Shown: positions 42,945 to 52,386, counted from the first letter of the stretch. The stretch: DNA of 64,000 nucleotides from Microbulbifer guangxiensis (GCF_021729075.1 NZ_JAJSAQ010000003.1:1-64000); one strand, 5' to 3'. Program-made: numbers and translations. Notes: generated from the letters alone by a model not told the origin.

Positions 42945-43769
42945 ATGGCAGCGCGCCTGTGGCCGTGCCTCGTCGCGCTGCTGTTCAGCACTTCCACGGC
43001 GGCGGCAGAGCGCATCGCCTCCCTGAACCTGTGTGTGGACCAGTTGCTGCTGGACTGGGTGGACCACGAACGTATCGTCTCGGTCACCTGGCTTTCCGCC
43101 AATGAACACTACCGCCGCGCGGCCCTGCCGGAACATGTCACTCTCAATCGCGGTCATGCCGAGGAGTTACTGGGCCTGGAGCCGGACCTGGTGCTGGTGG
43201 GCCAGTACGGTGGCGGTCGCGCTGCGGCGCGCCTGCGGCAACTGGGCGTACCTGTGGTCACCATTCCCGATGCCCACAACCTGGCGCAACTGCAGCAGCA
43301 GCTGCAGGCGCTGGCGGCCGAACTGGACGACAATGCGGAGCTGCTGCGCCAGGCCGGTCGGCTCGGACAGATACTGCAGCAACCGCGACCGGCGGAGCTG
43401 CTGTCGGCAATGATCCTGTCGGCCAACAACCTGACCTACGGCAGCGGCATGCTGGAGCACGAGCTGCTGGAGCGGGCGGGTTTTCGCAATCTGGCAGCCG
43501 ACCCCGATGGTGGTGAAGGAGGGCAACTGCAGCGGGTGATGCTGGAACAGGTGATCGCGGCCGAACCGGAGCTGCTGGTGCTGTATGGCGGCGAGCAGAC
43601 GTTTGCCCTGGCGCATCTGGCTGCGCGCCATCCGGTGATCCGCCGCTATGTCGATAGCGGCCGCGTTTTCACGCTGCCGGCGGAGCTGGGATTCTGCCCC
43701 GCCCTGGTGGCCGCCGACGTGTTGGAAAAACTCAGACAGAAGCGAGAGAGCCTTGTTGAACAGCAATAG
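42945..43769 (+). CDS. btuF: Periplasmic vitamin-B12-binding protein BtuF
   Basis: 274 residues from ATG 42945, chosen because it gives a clean signal peptide (MAARLWPCLVALLFSTSTAAA); ATG 42918 in the same frame overlaps radA by 11 bases and would add nine residues. RIASLNLCVDQLLLDWV is the start of the cobalamin-binding fold; ELLGLEPDLVLVGQYGG and VVTIPDAHNLAQ follow; the long connecting helix is rich in Leu and Gln. It delivers cobalamin to BtuC and BtuD. Confidence 0.9.
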   Translation: MAARLWPCLVALLFSTSTAAAERIASLNLCVDQLLLDWVDHERIVSVTWLSANEHYRRAALPEHVTLNRGHAEELLGLEPDLVLVGQYGGGRAAARLRQLGVPVVTIPDAHNLAQLQQQLQALAAELDDNAELLRQAGRLGQILQQPRPAELLSAMILSANNLTYGSGMLEHELLERAGFRNLAADPDGGEGGQLQRVMLEQVIAAEPELLVLYGGEQTFALAHLAARHPVIRRYVDSGRVFTLPAELGFCPALVAADVLEKLRQKRESLVEQQ

Positions 43770-44748
43770 GATTGCGCTCGGCCTGCTGGGAGTGGCCCTG
43801 CCACTGGCACTGCTGGCGGCACTGGTGAGCGGCCCCGTGAGTATCGATCTGGCCGCCGCACTGCGTGACAGCTGGCGCGGGGAGAGCAGTGAGGCGGTGA
43901 TCCTGTGGCAGCTGCGCCTGCCGCGGGCATTGCTGGCCATTCTGGTGGGCGCTGCCCTGGGCATGGGTGGTGCTGCCATGCAGGGACTGTTGCGCAATCC
44001 GCTGGCTGAGCCGGCACTACTGGGGGTGAGCAGCGGCGCGGCCCTGGCGGCCATCCTGTTGCTCTATTACGGCCTCGCCTGGCAGTCCGGCTGGTGGTTG
44101 CCGCTGCTGGCCATCGGCGGTGCTTTTGTGGCAGTCCTGAGTGTATGGGCGCTGGCCGGGCGCGGCGCCAGCGCCAGCCGCCTGGTGCTGGCAGGCGTGG
44201 CCATCAATGCCTTCCTGTCGGCGCTGATGGCACTGGCCCTCAACTATGCCCCCAGCATGTTCGCCATGCAGGAGATCGTGTTCTGGCTGCTGGGCTCGCT
44301 GGCCAACCGGGGCTGGGACCAGTTGCTGCTGGCGCTGCCGTTTATCATCGCGGGCGGTTTGCTGCTGTTTGCCAGCCGCAACTACCTGCGCGCACTGACG
44401 CTCGGCGAGGCCTCGGCGGCGTCGCTGGGATTTGGTGGCCGGCGCCACCCGTTGTTACTGCTGCTGGGGATCGCTGCCGCCGTGGGTGCTGCGGTAGCCG
44501 TGGCCGGCACCATCGGCTTTATCGGTCTGGTGGTGCCGCATCTGATGCGGCCGCTGGTGGGCCAGGATCCGGCGCGGCTGCTGTGGGCCAGTGCACTGTG
44601 CGGCGCACTGCTGCTGTTGCTGGCCGATATTTTCGTGCTCAACTTTGTCGGCGCACAGGAGCTGCGCATCGGCGCCGTGACGGCATTTATCGGAGCGCCT
44701 TTCTTCTTCTGGCTGATCGTCAGTGCCCGACGTGGAGGTGCACTGTAA
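43753..44748 (+). CDS. btuC: Cobalamin ABC transporter permease BtuC
   Basis: 331 residues. Start is one of two adjacent TTG codons at 43753 and 43756; both overlap the 3' end of btuF. About nine to ten membrane spans. LPRALLAILVGAALGMGGAAMQGLLRNPLAEP is the FecCD-family signature, and GLVVPHLMRPLVG is the loop touching the ATPase. Ends on a TAATG overlap with btuD. Confidence 0.93.
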   Translation: MLNSNRIALGLLGVALPLALLAALVSGPVSIDLAAALRDSWRGESSEAVILWQLRLPRALLAILVGAALGMGGAAMQGLLRNPLAEPALLGVSSGAALAAILLLYYGLAWQSGWWLPLLAIGGAFVAVLSVWALAGRGASASRLVLAGVAINAFLSALMALALNYAPSMFAMQEIVFWLLGSLANRGWDQLLLALPFIIAGGLLLFASRNYLRALTLGEASAASLGFGGRRHPLLLLLGIAAAVGAAVAVAGTIGFIGLVVPHLMRPLVGQDPARLLWASALCGALLLLLADIFVLNFVGAQELRIGAVTAFIGAPFFFWLIVSARRGGAL

Positions 44749-45524
44749 TGATGGAGCCGGAACGCTCTGCCAATGTCGCCTGCCGCGAGCTCTGCCTGGA
44801 GCGTCAGGGTCAGCGAGTCCTCGACAATCTCAGCTGTGCCTTTCACCCGGGCGAACTGACCGCGGTGATCGGGCCCAATGGGGCGGGCAAAAGCAGTCTG
44901 CTTCAGTTGCTTGCCGGCGTGCTGAATGCCTCCGCCGGTGAGGTGTCCATCAATGAGCAACCACTCGCGGACTTTTCACCGGCCGCGCGCGCGCGCCTCT
45001 GCGCCTACCTGCCGCAGTCTGAAGTGCCCGCCTGGAGTGTCAGCGCTGCCGACCTGGTGGCGCTTGGCCTTTTGCCCTGGGGACGGCTGAAGGATCGCGA
45101 GGAGCGAGTGCGCAGGGCGCTGGGGAAAGTTGGCGGGGCGGACTTCGCTCAACGGGCCGTTACCCGGCTCTCCGGCGGCGAACTGCGCCGGGTGCAGCTG
45201 GCGCGCCTGCTGGTGGGCGAGGCGCCACTGCTGATTGCCGACGAGCCCACCGCGGCGCTGGATATCCGCCACCAGCTGCAGTTGCTGCAAACCCTGCGCG
45301 GCATCGCCGATAGCGGCAAGACGGTGATTCTCGCCCTCCACGACCTGTCCCTCGCGGCGCGATTCTGCGATCGCGTCATCCTGCTGGATGAAGGGCGGCT
45401 GCGCGCCCAGGGCACGCCCCGGGATGTCTTCACTCCCGCAATGATCGGCGATGTCTACGGCGTAAGCTGTGAGTTCCGCTGGCGGGATGGGGAACCGGAG
45501 TTTGTCGTCTTCGACCTGATTTGA
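44748..45524 (+). CDS. btuD: Cobalamin ABC transporter ATPase BtuD
   Basis: 258 residues from ATG 44748; a second ATG follows at 44751. Walker A IGPNGAGKSS, Q-loop YLPQSEVPAW, signature LSGGELRRVQLAR, Walker B LLIADEPTAALD and His switch ALHDLSL are complete. The start overlaps the btuC stop by one base. It powers cobalamin import. Last gene before the riboswitch. Confidence 0.95.
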   Translation: MMEPERSANVACRELCLERQGQRVLDNLSCAFHPGELTAVIGPNGAGKSSLLQLLAGVLNASAGEVSINEQPLADFSPAARARLCAYLPQSEVPAWSVSAADLVALGLLPWGRLKDREERVRRALGKVGGADFAQRAVTRLSGGELRRVQLARLLVGEAPLLIADEPTAALDIRHQLQLLQTLRGIADSGKTVILALHDLSLAARFCDRVILLDEGRLRAQGTPRDVFTPAMIGDVYGVSCEFRWRDGEPEFVVFDLI

Positions 45525-45604
45525 TTGCGGTGCCAACCACGCCTGCAAACGAAAAATGCCGGAAAAGTTTTTCGCTGGCGAGTCACCGCAGGACAAGTGT
45601 TGAT

Positions 45605-45785
45605 ATACTCCCCTCCGCTTTGGGTGCCCAGCAGTGCAATTGCGCTTGGCTGGGTTAAACGGGAAGTCCGGTGACGTCATTCGACCAGTCCGGCGCTGCC
45701 CCCGCAACGGTGAGCCAGTTCACTGAACTGAACGCAAGCCCGATACCGGCCCTCAGCAGTTCGAGGATAAAGCGGAGGGCTTTGT
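45605..45785 (+). promoter_or_regulatory. Cobalamin (vitamin B12) riboswitch
   Basis: Closing stem P1 is CCCTCCGCTTT (45611-45621) with AAAGCGGAGGG (45769-45779), 11 bp without mismatch. Between them are GGGAAGTCCGGTGA, CGCTGCCCCCGCAACGGTGA and the B12 box GCCCGATACCGGCC. It lies upstream of btuB, so adenosylcobalamin should switch off btuB and the following cobO. Confidence 0.95.
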
Positions 45786-45892
45786 CTGGTCAGTGCGCCT
45801 GTTTGCCGTTGGGTTTTGCGGCTGCCTTCCCGCGTGCCGATTGCACTCACCCTCCCTCAATCCGTTGATTTTTCGAGATTGGGGAACCTACT

Positions 45893-47755
45893 GTGAATCA
45901 TTCATTTCTCCCGGCGGTCATTTCCACGACACTGGTCGCCGCACTTGTGCTACTGGCTGCCGATGCGTCTCCCGAGTCGCTGGAGCAGCTGTCCGTTACC
46001 GCCAGCCGCACGGAAATTCCCGCAGCTGAACTCGGCGTATCCGTGAGCGTGCTAACCGCCGGCGACATCGAGAGGCTCGGCTATGCCAGCCTGCTGGATG
46101 TGATGCGCACCCTGCCCGGAATTGCTGTCAGCAACAACGGCGGTGCCGGCAAGGTCAGTGCCATTTACCTGCGCGGCGAAAGCCAGTTTCGCACCCTGGT
46201 GCTGCTCGACGGGGTCAATATTGCCGATCCGGCCAACACGCAGGTGGCAGCGCAGTTCCAGCACCTGCAGGCGCGGGATATCGAGCGGATTGAGGTGCTG
46301 CGTGGCCCGCAGGGCATGATGTACGGCGCCGGAGCCGGTGGTGTGATCAACATCATCACCCGCCGCCCGCAGGCTCCACTGGAAATGGAAGCGGCCATCG
46401 AAGCCGGCCGCTACAACCATCGCCGGGGCAGCATACACATTGCCGGCCGGGCAGAGCAGCTGCAATACAGCCTCAATCTGGCGCAGCGGCACAGCGACGG
46501 ATTCAATAGCCGCGAAGATGACTCCAGCGGTGAGCGTGACGGTTACCGCAACCAGTCCCTCAGTGCCAGGCTGGCTTACGCTGCCAGCGATGCCATTGAC
46601 CTCGAGGCACAGCTGCGCCATCAGAATGCGGAGACCGGTTTCGACAACTGTTACAGCGGCTTCACGCCCTCCAACGACTGTCGCGATCTCTTTACTCAGA
46701 ACAGCGTGCGGCTGGCGACCACCCTGCGTGGCGACGGGCTGGAACAGGAACTGGCCGCGTCGCGGCAGGAGATCGAACGGGACAGTCTCAGCGACGGTGT
46801 GAGCAGCTTCGCTGTCGGGGGCCAGATCGAGGAGCTCAATTACCTCGGCCAGAGGAACCTGTCCGCCGGTGCTCTGTCCTGGGGTGCCGAGCTGGAGCAG
46901 CAGGGCTATCGCAGCAGTGGCCGTGCACTGGCCCTGGACAGTCTCGGGGTATTCGCCGAATGGCGCGGTGAATTGCACCGCGCACTCTTCTATACCCTGG
47001 GCGCGCGGCGGGACCAGCTGGAAAATGACGACCACACGACCTGGCGGACATCGCTGGCCTATCCAATTTCCCTGCCCGTTGGCGAGTTAAAGCTGCGCAG
47101 CAGTGCCGGCACCGGCTTTCGCGCCCCGAGCCCGTTCGAGGTGGCCTACAACCTGGGCGAGTCGGCGATGCCACTGGGGCCGGAGCGGAGCCACGGCATC
47201 GAGGTGGCCGCGGAATACCGCCGGGCCCCGCAGGTGCGCGCCGAGCTGGTTTTCTTCCGGCAGCGCATCACCGACGCGATTGTTTACGATTACAGTCTCG
47301 GCAGCAGCGGTTGGGGCGCCTACGGGCAGGACGATGGTGAGAGCGAATCCCGGGGTATTGAGCTGACGCTCGCAGGCGCCCTGGACGAACGGCTCGACTG
47401 GAATTTCGCCGGTACCTGGCTCGATGCCACCGACTCCCGCGGCGCGCAGCGGCTACTGGTGCCCGGGCGGGCGCTCAATCTTGGGCTTGCCTATCGGCTG
47501 GCCGGAGGGCGCCTGCAGCTCGGCGGCAACTGGCAGCGGGTGGCCGATCGCCTGAGCCCGCCTTCGGTCTGGGGGGCGCCCGATGTGCGCCTGGACGATT
47601 ACAGCAAGCTGGATCTCAATTTACGCTATCGCTGGTCTGAAGCCCTGCTGCTGACCCTGCGCGGCGAGAATGTCCTGGACGCCGACTACCGGGAGGTGGC
47701 CGGATACCAGACTGCCGGTGCGGGACTGTACGCTGGGCTTGAAGTGCGGTTGTGA
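45893..47755 (+). CDS. btuB: TonB-dependent vitamin B12 receptor BtuB
   Basis: 620 residues from GTG 45893. Signal peptide, then a TonB-box-like EQLSVTASRTEIP, the plug domain (RTLPGIAVSNNGG, YLRGESQFRTLVLLDGVNI, VLRGPQGMMYGAGAGGVINIIT), and a 22-strand barrel closing with GLYAGLEVRL. It takes cobalamin across the outer membrane with TonB energy. It sits directly behind the riboswitch and before cobO, which would adenosylate the imported corrinoid. Confidence 0.95.
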   Translation: MNHSFLPAVISTTLVAALVLLAADASPESLEQLSVTASRTEIPAAELGVSVSVLTAGDIERLGYASLLDVMRTLPGIAVSNNGGAGKVSAIYLRGESQFRTLVLLDGVNIADPANTQVAAQFQHLQARDIERIEVLRGPQGMMYGAGAGGVINIITRRPQAPLEMEAAIEAGRYNHRRGSIHIAGRAEQLQYSLNLAQRHSDGFNSREDDSSGERDGYRNQSLSARLAYAASDAIDLEAQLRHQNAETGFDNCYSGFTPSNDCRDLFTQNSVRLATTLRGDGLEQELAASRQEIERDSLSDGVSSFAVGGQIEELNYLGQRNLSAGALSWGAELEQQGYRSSGRALALDSLGVFAEWRGELHRALFYTLGARRDQLENDDHTTWRTSLAYPISLPVGELKLRSSAGTGFRAPSPFEVAYNLGESAMPLGPERSHGIEVAAEYRRAPQVRAELVFFRQRITDAIVYDYSLGSSGWGAYGQDDGESESRGIELTLAGALDERLDWNFAGTWLDATDSRGAQRLLVPGRALNLGLAYRLAGGRLQLGGNWQRVADRLSPPSVWGAPDVRLDDYSKLDLNLRYRWSEALLLTLRGENVLDADYREVAGYQTAGAGLYAGLEVRL

Positions 47756-47835
47756 GCACAGGCCGGTCGCGGTTTTCGCCGCGGCGGGCGTTATCTTTGA
47801 GGCCGTGAAAAAATGCAGAAAAACGGAGAGGTGTG

Positions 47836-48474
47836 ATGAGCGAGCCCGGTGATAACGATTCGGCACAGGACAAACAGGCGCGCCACAAGGCCCGCATGGA
47901 ACAGCGCAAAAAGATTGTCGACGAGGGGGTGGCCCGCGCGTTGACCGAGCGCGGCGTGGTACTGCTCTATACCGGTGATGGTAAAGGCAAGACCACGGCT
48001 GCCGTGGGTACTGTGACCCGTGCCCTCGGTTACGGCTATTCCGCGTTTGTGGCCCAGTTCATCAAGGGCGCCTGGGATTGTGGTGAGAAGAACCTGCTGC
48101 AGGGGCTGCCTGCCGATCGGTACCGCCTGGAGTGGCAGCAGATGGGCACCGACTTCACCTGGGAGACACAGGATTTCGAGGCGGACAAAGCTGCGGCGGA
48201 AGCCCTGTGGGTAAAGGCGCGGGCCGCCCTCGCTGACCCGGACACCTACCTGGTGGTACTGGATGAACTGACCTATGCGCTCAATTACCGCTGGCTGGAC
48301 AGGGACGAGGTAGTAGCGGCCATCGAGGAGCGGCCCGAGGCGCAGACGGTCATCATCACCGGCCGCGGCGCGAAACAGTATCTGCGTGACCTGGCGGATA
48401 CGGTGACAGAAATGCGGCCGCTGAAGCACGCCTTTGAAGCGGGTATCGCGGCGCGACGTGGAATTGAGTGGTAG
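47836..48474 (+). CDS. cobO: Cob(I)yrinic acid a,c-diamide adenosyltransferase
   Basis: 212 residues from ATG 47836, with GGAGAGG upstream. A basic helical N-terminus (RHKARMEQRKKIVDEGVARAL), then the P-loop YTGDGKGKTTAAVG, FIKGAWDCGEKN and the Walker B-like VVLDELTYALNY. Transfers the adenosyl group from ATP to cobalt(I) corrinoid in the cytoplasm. Second gene of the riboswitch-controlled unit. Confidence 0.95.
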   Translation: MSEPGDNDSAQDKQARHKARMEQRKKIVDEGVARALTERGVVLLYTGDGKGKTTAAVGTVTRALGYGYSAFVAQFIKGAWDCGEKNLLQGLPADRYRLEWQQMGTDFTWETQDFEADKAAAEALWVKARAALADPDTYLVVLDELTYALNYRWLDRDEVVAAIEERPEAQTVIITGRGAKQYLRDLADTVTEMRPLKHAFEAGIAARRGIEW

Positions 48475-48516
48475 TTTCGCAAGACGAGCCGACGATCTTT
48501 CGCAGGAGGACGAACA

Positions 48517-49134
48517 ATGGGGTTTTACAGCGAGCACTGCCTGCCCCGGCTGCTGGACTTCGCCTGCGGCATGGGGCCCATTGAGGCGCAACGCCGGCTC
48601 GTGGTGCCGGCAGCCCGGGGGCGGGTGCTGGAAGTCGGTATGGGGTCGGGGCTCAACCTGCCGTTTTACGATCCGGACCGGGTGGAATTGGTCTGGGGGC
48701 TGGAACCCTCGGCGGGCATGCGCGCCCGTGCGGCAAAACGGGTGGCTGGGGCCGGGGTTCCGGTACGCTGGCTGGACCTGCCCAGCGAGCAGATTCCCCT
48801 GGAAAATGACAGTGTCGACACGGTGCTGCTCACTTACACCCTGTGCACTATCGCGGACTGGCAGCGGGCACTCGACGAAATGCGGCGGGTGCTCAAGCCC
48901 GGGGGGTTGTTGCTGTTCTCGGAACACGGTGCCGCCCCCGATGCCGGGGTGCGGCGCTGGCAGGATCGGCTCAATCCGTTTTGGCGGCGCGCCTTTGGTG
49001 GCTGCAACCTGAACCGGCCGGTACCGCGTCTGCTGGAGAGTGGGGGCTTTCATCTGCGGGAGATGGAGAGTGGCTACCTGCTGTCGCCGCGATTCGCCGG
49101 TTTCAATTACTGGGGCGCGGCCAGCATCCGCTAG
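48517..49134 (+). CDS. Class I SAM-dependent methyltransferase
   Basis: 205 residues. Motif I VLEVGMGSGLNLPFY; acidic post-I residue in GLEPSAGM; motif IV region NDSVDTVLLTYTLCTI; motif V EMRRVLKPGGLLLFSEHG; the rest is a short insertion and a C-terminal strand. This is the UbiE/phospholipid-methyltransferase-like shape; no substrate is evident. Its position 42 bases behind cobO suggests co-transcription. It may act on a corrinoid, but that is only neighbourhood inference. Confidence 0.85.
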   Translation: MGFYSEHCLPRLLDFACGMGPIEAQRRLVVPAARGRVLEVGMGSGLNLPFYDPDRVELVWGLEPSAGMRARAAKRVAGAGVPVRWLDLPSEQIPLENDSVDTVLLTYTLCTIADWQRALDEMRRVLKPGGLLLFSEHGAAPDAGVRRWQDRLNPFWRRAFGGCNLNRPVPRLLESGGFHLREMESGYLLSPRFAGFNYWGAASIR

Positions 49135-49157
49135 CGCGCCCGTTGTGAGCCGGCAGG

Positions 49158-50195
49158 TCAGTCTTCGAGGCAGGCGTCTCGATTCTTCACCGCGTAGGCG
49201 AGCTCGCGGCGTTTCTGCAGAGGTGTGCACTCATACCAGCGGCGGCACGCGCGATTGAAGGAGCTCTGCTCGCGATAGCCCAACAGTCCGGCTACCTGGG
49301 TCATCGGCATATCGGTTTCCGCCAGGTAGCCATCGGCCAGTTCGCGGCGGATGGCGTCCAGCATTTCCTCGAACACGATCTCCTGCTCCGCCAGCCTGCG
49401 CTGCAGGGTGCGCTTGTTCAGCCCCAGGAATCCGGCAATCTCCAGCAGGCTGCAGCGCTGCGCGGGCAGCAGCTCGTAGATCAGGTGCCTGACCTGCTCA
49501 AGAATGGGCAGGGAGCCATCCAGAGTGACGCTGTCGATAAACTGTTTCTTGGGCAGTTGCAGCTCCGGGCTGGACGAATCCAGCGGGCTGGCCAACTGCT
49601 CAGGGGCCAGCACCAGGGCGTCGCAGGAGCTGCCGAACCGAACCTCGGTCTGGAAGTGCTCCAGGTAGCGGCCATGGGGCAGCGGGCTGGCCGCACGCAT
49701 CAGCAGTGCCGTGGGGCGGAACTCGGGGCCGCAGACCATTTTCAGGGACTTGTACGCAACCCCGAGGGCCAGCTCCAGTGCCTGGCGTGTCTTTTTCAGG
49801 CTCGGGTCAAACGAGAAAGCGACCCGTGCGCCCTGGGTTTCGGTGCAGGGCAGCAGCTGCAGGTTCAGCCCGGGTGAGTACTGGTGCAGGTATTCGGTCA
49901 GGCTCTCCAGGGCGCTGCCCACGGTCTCAGCCTCCAGGGCAATGGTTGCCATGGGGCCGAGGATCTCCGGCCCCTGACGCAGGGACAACAGCAGGCCAAA
50001 CTCGGAACAATCGAGGGCTTTGGCGGCGTGCTCCAGTGCAGCGGCTTGCGCGGACAGCGGCACGAAGCCCTCCAGGGTGCGGACCTTATCCGGGTCAATC
50101 CGGCTGCGACGCAGCAGGGCATCCGGGTCACCGCCCAGTTCTGTCACCAGTTCGGGGTAGCCGCTCAGTGAGGAAGTTCTTATTAGTAGGGTCAT
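49158..50195 (-). CDS. AraC-family transcriptional regulator (arabinose-binding-like N domain)
   Basis: 345 residues. Residues 1-200 match the regulator N-domain found with OruR/ArgR-like proteins (DALLRRSRIDPDKVRTLEGFVPLSAQAAALEHA). The HTH_18 C-domain covers 230-335, with CSLLEIAGFLGLNKRTLQRRLAEQ and the second helix-turn-helix AGLLGYREQSSFNRACRRWYE. The ligand is unknown. Ends 24 bases from the methyltransferase, convergent. Confidence 0.9.
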   Translation of the reverse strand: MTLLIRTSSLSGYPELVTELGGDPDALLRRSRIDPDKVRTLEGFVPLSAQAAALEHAAKALDCSEFGLLLSLRQGPEILGPMATIALEAETVGSALESLTEYLHQYSPGLNLQLLPCTETQGARVAFSFDPSLKKTRQALELALGVAYKSLKMVCGPEFRPTALLMRAASPLPHGRYLEHFQTEVRFGSSCDALVLAPEQLASPLDSSSPELQLPKKQFIDSVTLDGSLPILEQVRHLIYELLPAQRCSLLEIAGFLGLNKRTLQRRLAEQEIVFEEMLDAIRRELADGYLAETDMPMTQVAGLLGYREQSSFNRACRRWYECTPLQKRRELAYAVKNRDACLED

Positions 50196-50660
50196 GGCTC
50201 TTCGCTGTTTCCGTTTCTTTGAGTACGCTCGACAAAGCTTCAGCGACTAGCGCTTTGCTTCAGGGAGTGAAACAGACCCGGAATCAGGCCGGTGGCGCCG
50301 ACAAAAACGGCGTGCACAAAAGGAGTCATAAACCAACCTCCAGGAAACAAGTCAGTAACGCTTGGTCTAGATCTGAACGAAAGAGGCTTATGCGATCTGG
50401 TCATAAGCCACAGGGATCGGCAATCCTAGTGACTTTCCCGGTTCTTGTTTTGGCAATGTGCGACACCGGCTGCAGTCAATGCAGCGGAAGCAATGACTGC
50501 CGCGGGAATTTTTCCTTAGTTGGGGTTTTTTATTGGAATTAAGTGGCTCTGAAGGGGCGGTTGGGCTCTTGCCTGTCAGGAATGGCAGGCTCGGGTGGAA
50601 CAGCGTTTTAATGCTGTTTGTGTGCAGTTATTTGCAACTGATATTGCTTTTTCAGTTCTC
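50196..50660. other. Long intergenic region between an AraC-type gene and ompW
   Basis: 465 bp without a plausible gene on either strand. It contains the AraC-gene promoter region on the right side of the gene. The GC content drops relative to both neighbours. AGTGCCTGTCAGGAATGGCAGG-type short repeats occur near 50571, without a clear structure. Confidence 0.45.
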
Positions 50661-50661
50661 T

Positions 50662-50695
50662 AAAAGCCATGGAGGCTGGTTTTGACCTCCATGGC
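50662..50695 (-). terminator. Rho-independent terminator of ompW
   Basis: Stem GCCATGGAGG (50666-50675) with CCTCCATGGC (50686-50695), perfect 10 bp, and on the minus strand a T-run at 50665-50662. It lies after the tandem repeat downstream of the ompW stop. Confidence 0.8.
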
Positions 50696-50703
50696 TGCAA
50701 TCA

Positions 50704-50747
50704 TCGCTCTGTAATCGCTCTGTAATCGCTCTGTAATCGCTCTGTAA
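50704..50747. repeat. Four 11-bp tandem repeats
   Basis: TCGCTCTGTAA four times without a mismatch, in the transcribed 3' leader of ompW between its stop (50751) and its terminator. Likely slippage tract; no coding role, as each frame has a stop. Confidence 0.9.
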
Positions 50748-50750
50748 AGG

Positions 50751-51485
50751 TCAGAAGCGGTAGCCGATGCCGACCGTGTAGACCCAGGGATCGACATCCA
50801 CATCGGCCTTGATACGACTCGACCCGGATGTGGTGGGAAAGCGGATCGAGGCGTCGGTGTCCAGGTCCAGATACCAGAGGGCGGCGTTGAAGAGCCATGG
50901 GCTGCCCCGGCCGAGTTCGATATCGACACCGAGTTCACCTGCCAGGCCCCAGGAGGAGTCCAGTTCGAGGCTGGCGCCGCGTGTGGCCCCGAGTACATTC
51001 TCGAAGTAGTCGTTGGCGGTACCGGAGATGTCTTCGTCCATGAAGGTGGTGTAATTGACCCCGATACCCACGTAGGGCTGCACCCAGGATTCGACACAGA
51101 CCGGATACCACTGGATGGTGAGGGTGGGAGGCAGGTGCTCGAGATTCCCCAGGGGCACTTTGCCCAGTGCCGGACCTCCCGCCGGGTTGGGCAGTCCGGC
51201 CACATCCAGGTCGTGTTCGAATGGCAGCGCCGCCAGCAGGCCGATTCCCCAGTGATCCGCAAACAGCCAGGTTCCGGTAAAAGTGGCGCTCTGTCCGCTG
51301 TCGACGTACACACGGGTGTCTTCCAGCGCAGTTCCGTCCAGGCGAATCCAGCTGGAATCGTCATTGGGGTTCACCTCCCCGTAACCGATGCGCACGATGA
51401 AGTCACCACCGCGGTGCTCCGCGGTCGCTGTGGCAGCAGTCAGGAAAGCGGTGATCAGGAGAATACCGGACAGGGCTGGCTTCAT
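50751..51485 (-). CDS. ompW: OmpW-family outer-membrane protein
   Basis: 244 residues. Signal peptide ending ATATA. GGDFIVRIGYGEVNPNDDSS is the OmpW opening; LPPTLTIQWYPVC..WVQPYVGIGVNYT and the terminal strand PWVYTVGIGYRF complete the eight-stranded barrel pattern. OmpW proteins form narrow hydrophobic-solute channels and respond to environmental stress. Two conserved loop residues are replaced by a longer loop than in E. coli. Confidence 0.9.
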   Translation of the reverse strand: MKPALSGILLITAFLTAATATAEHRGGDFIVRIGYGEVNPNDDSSWIRLDGTALEDTRVYVDSGQSATFTGTWLFADHWGIGLLAALPFEHDLDVAGLPNPAGGPALGKVPLGNLEHLPPTLTIQWYPVCVESWVQPYVGIGVNYTTFMDEDISGTANDYFENVLGATRGASLELDSSWGLAGELGVDIELGRGSPWLFNAALWYLDLDTDASIRFPTTSGSSRIKADVDVDPWVYTVGIGYRF

Positions 51486-51684
51486 GGCGTTCGCTCCGTG
51501 AAAAGGGGGACTCCTGTAACCAGTCTAGACCGCGGTTGCAGCTGGCAGGAGGAGGCTGGCGTCTGCACAGTTCGGTTCACCGCGGTAGCAGACGGGCGGG
51601 GAGGCTGGAGCGGGGACGATGGGAAAAAAGACACGCAGAATATGCCATAATCCGCCAACTCTGCAGTCAACCAGCGGTGAAATA

Positions 51685-52386
51685 ATGAAAATAGGTGTAT
51701 TGAAGACCGACGATGTACGCAAGGAACTGGTGGGGGAGTTTGGTGAATATCCTGAGATGTTTGCCGAGCTGCTGCGCGCCCAGGATCCGACACTGGAATT
51801 CGTGACCTACGAGGTGCAGCACGGGCACTACCCCGAAGATATCGATGAGGTGGATGCCTACCTGATGACCGGCAGTAAAACCGGTGTCTACGAGGACAAG
51901 GCGTGGATTCCGCCGCTGATGGAGTTCGTGCGCAAGCTGCATGAGAAGAAGAAGCCCACCATCGGTATCTGCTTTGGCCACCAGCTGATTGCCGAAGCTC
52001 TCGGCGGCAAGACCCGCAAGTCCGGTAAGGGCTGGGGTATTGGTGTACACAGCTATGAGATGCAGGACATGCCGGCGTGGATGTCCGAGCCCCGCAAGGA
52101 CTTCAGCCTGCTGGTGAGCCACCAGGACCAGGTGGAAGAGCTGCCGGAAGGGGCCAAAGTGCTGGCCGCCAGCGATTTCTGCCCGCACGCCATGGTGCAG
52201 GTCGGTGATCACATCCTGACCATGCAGGCCCACCCTGAATTCACCAAGCCCTACTCCAAGAGCCTGATGGAGCTTCGCACTGAAGTGTTCGGCGAGGATC
52301 TGGTGGATAAGGGCAAGGCTTCCCTGCAGAACGACATCCACGAGAGTGCCGTCGCCAAGTGGATGGTCGAGTTCCTGCGTCGCTGA
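51685..52386 (+). CDS. Class I glutamine-amidotransferase-like protein
   Basis: 233 residues from ATG 51685; an ATG at 51619 would add 22 basic residues with no domain. Triad: C96 in GICFGHQLI, H183 and E185 in MQAHPEF. DAYLMTGSKTGVYED is the oxyanion-side strand. This is the stand-alone GATase1 type found near glutamine/gamma-glutamyl metabolism, acting on an unknown substrate in the cytoplasm. No synthetase gene lies alongside. Confidence 0.92.
   Translation: MKIGVLKTDDVRKELVGEFGEYPEMFAELLRAQDPTLEFVTYEVQHGHYPEDIDEVDAYLMTGSKTGVYEDKAWIPPLMEFVRKLHEKKKPTIGICFGHQLIAEALGGKTRKSGKGWGIGVHSYEMQDMPAWMSEPRKDFSLLVSHQDQVEELPEGAKVLAASDFCPHAMVQVGDHILTMQAHPEFTKPYSKSLMELRTEVFGEDLVDKGKASLQNDIHESAVAKWMVEFLRR

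Noticed and set aside
45600-45610. TATACT directly before riboswitch stem P1 as its promoter
   Set aside because: A start site seven bases downstream would cut off the 5' half of the perfect P1 stem, so the real promoter is likely further upstream.
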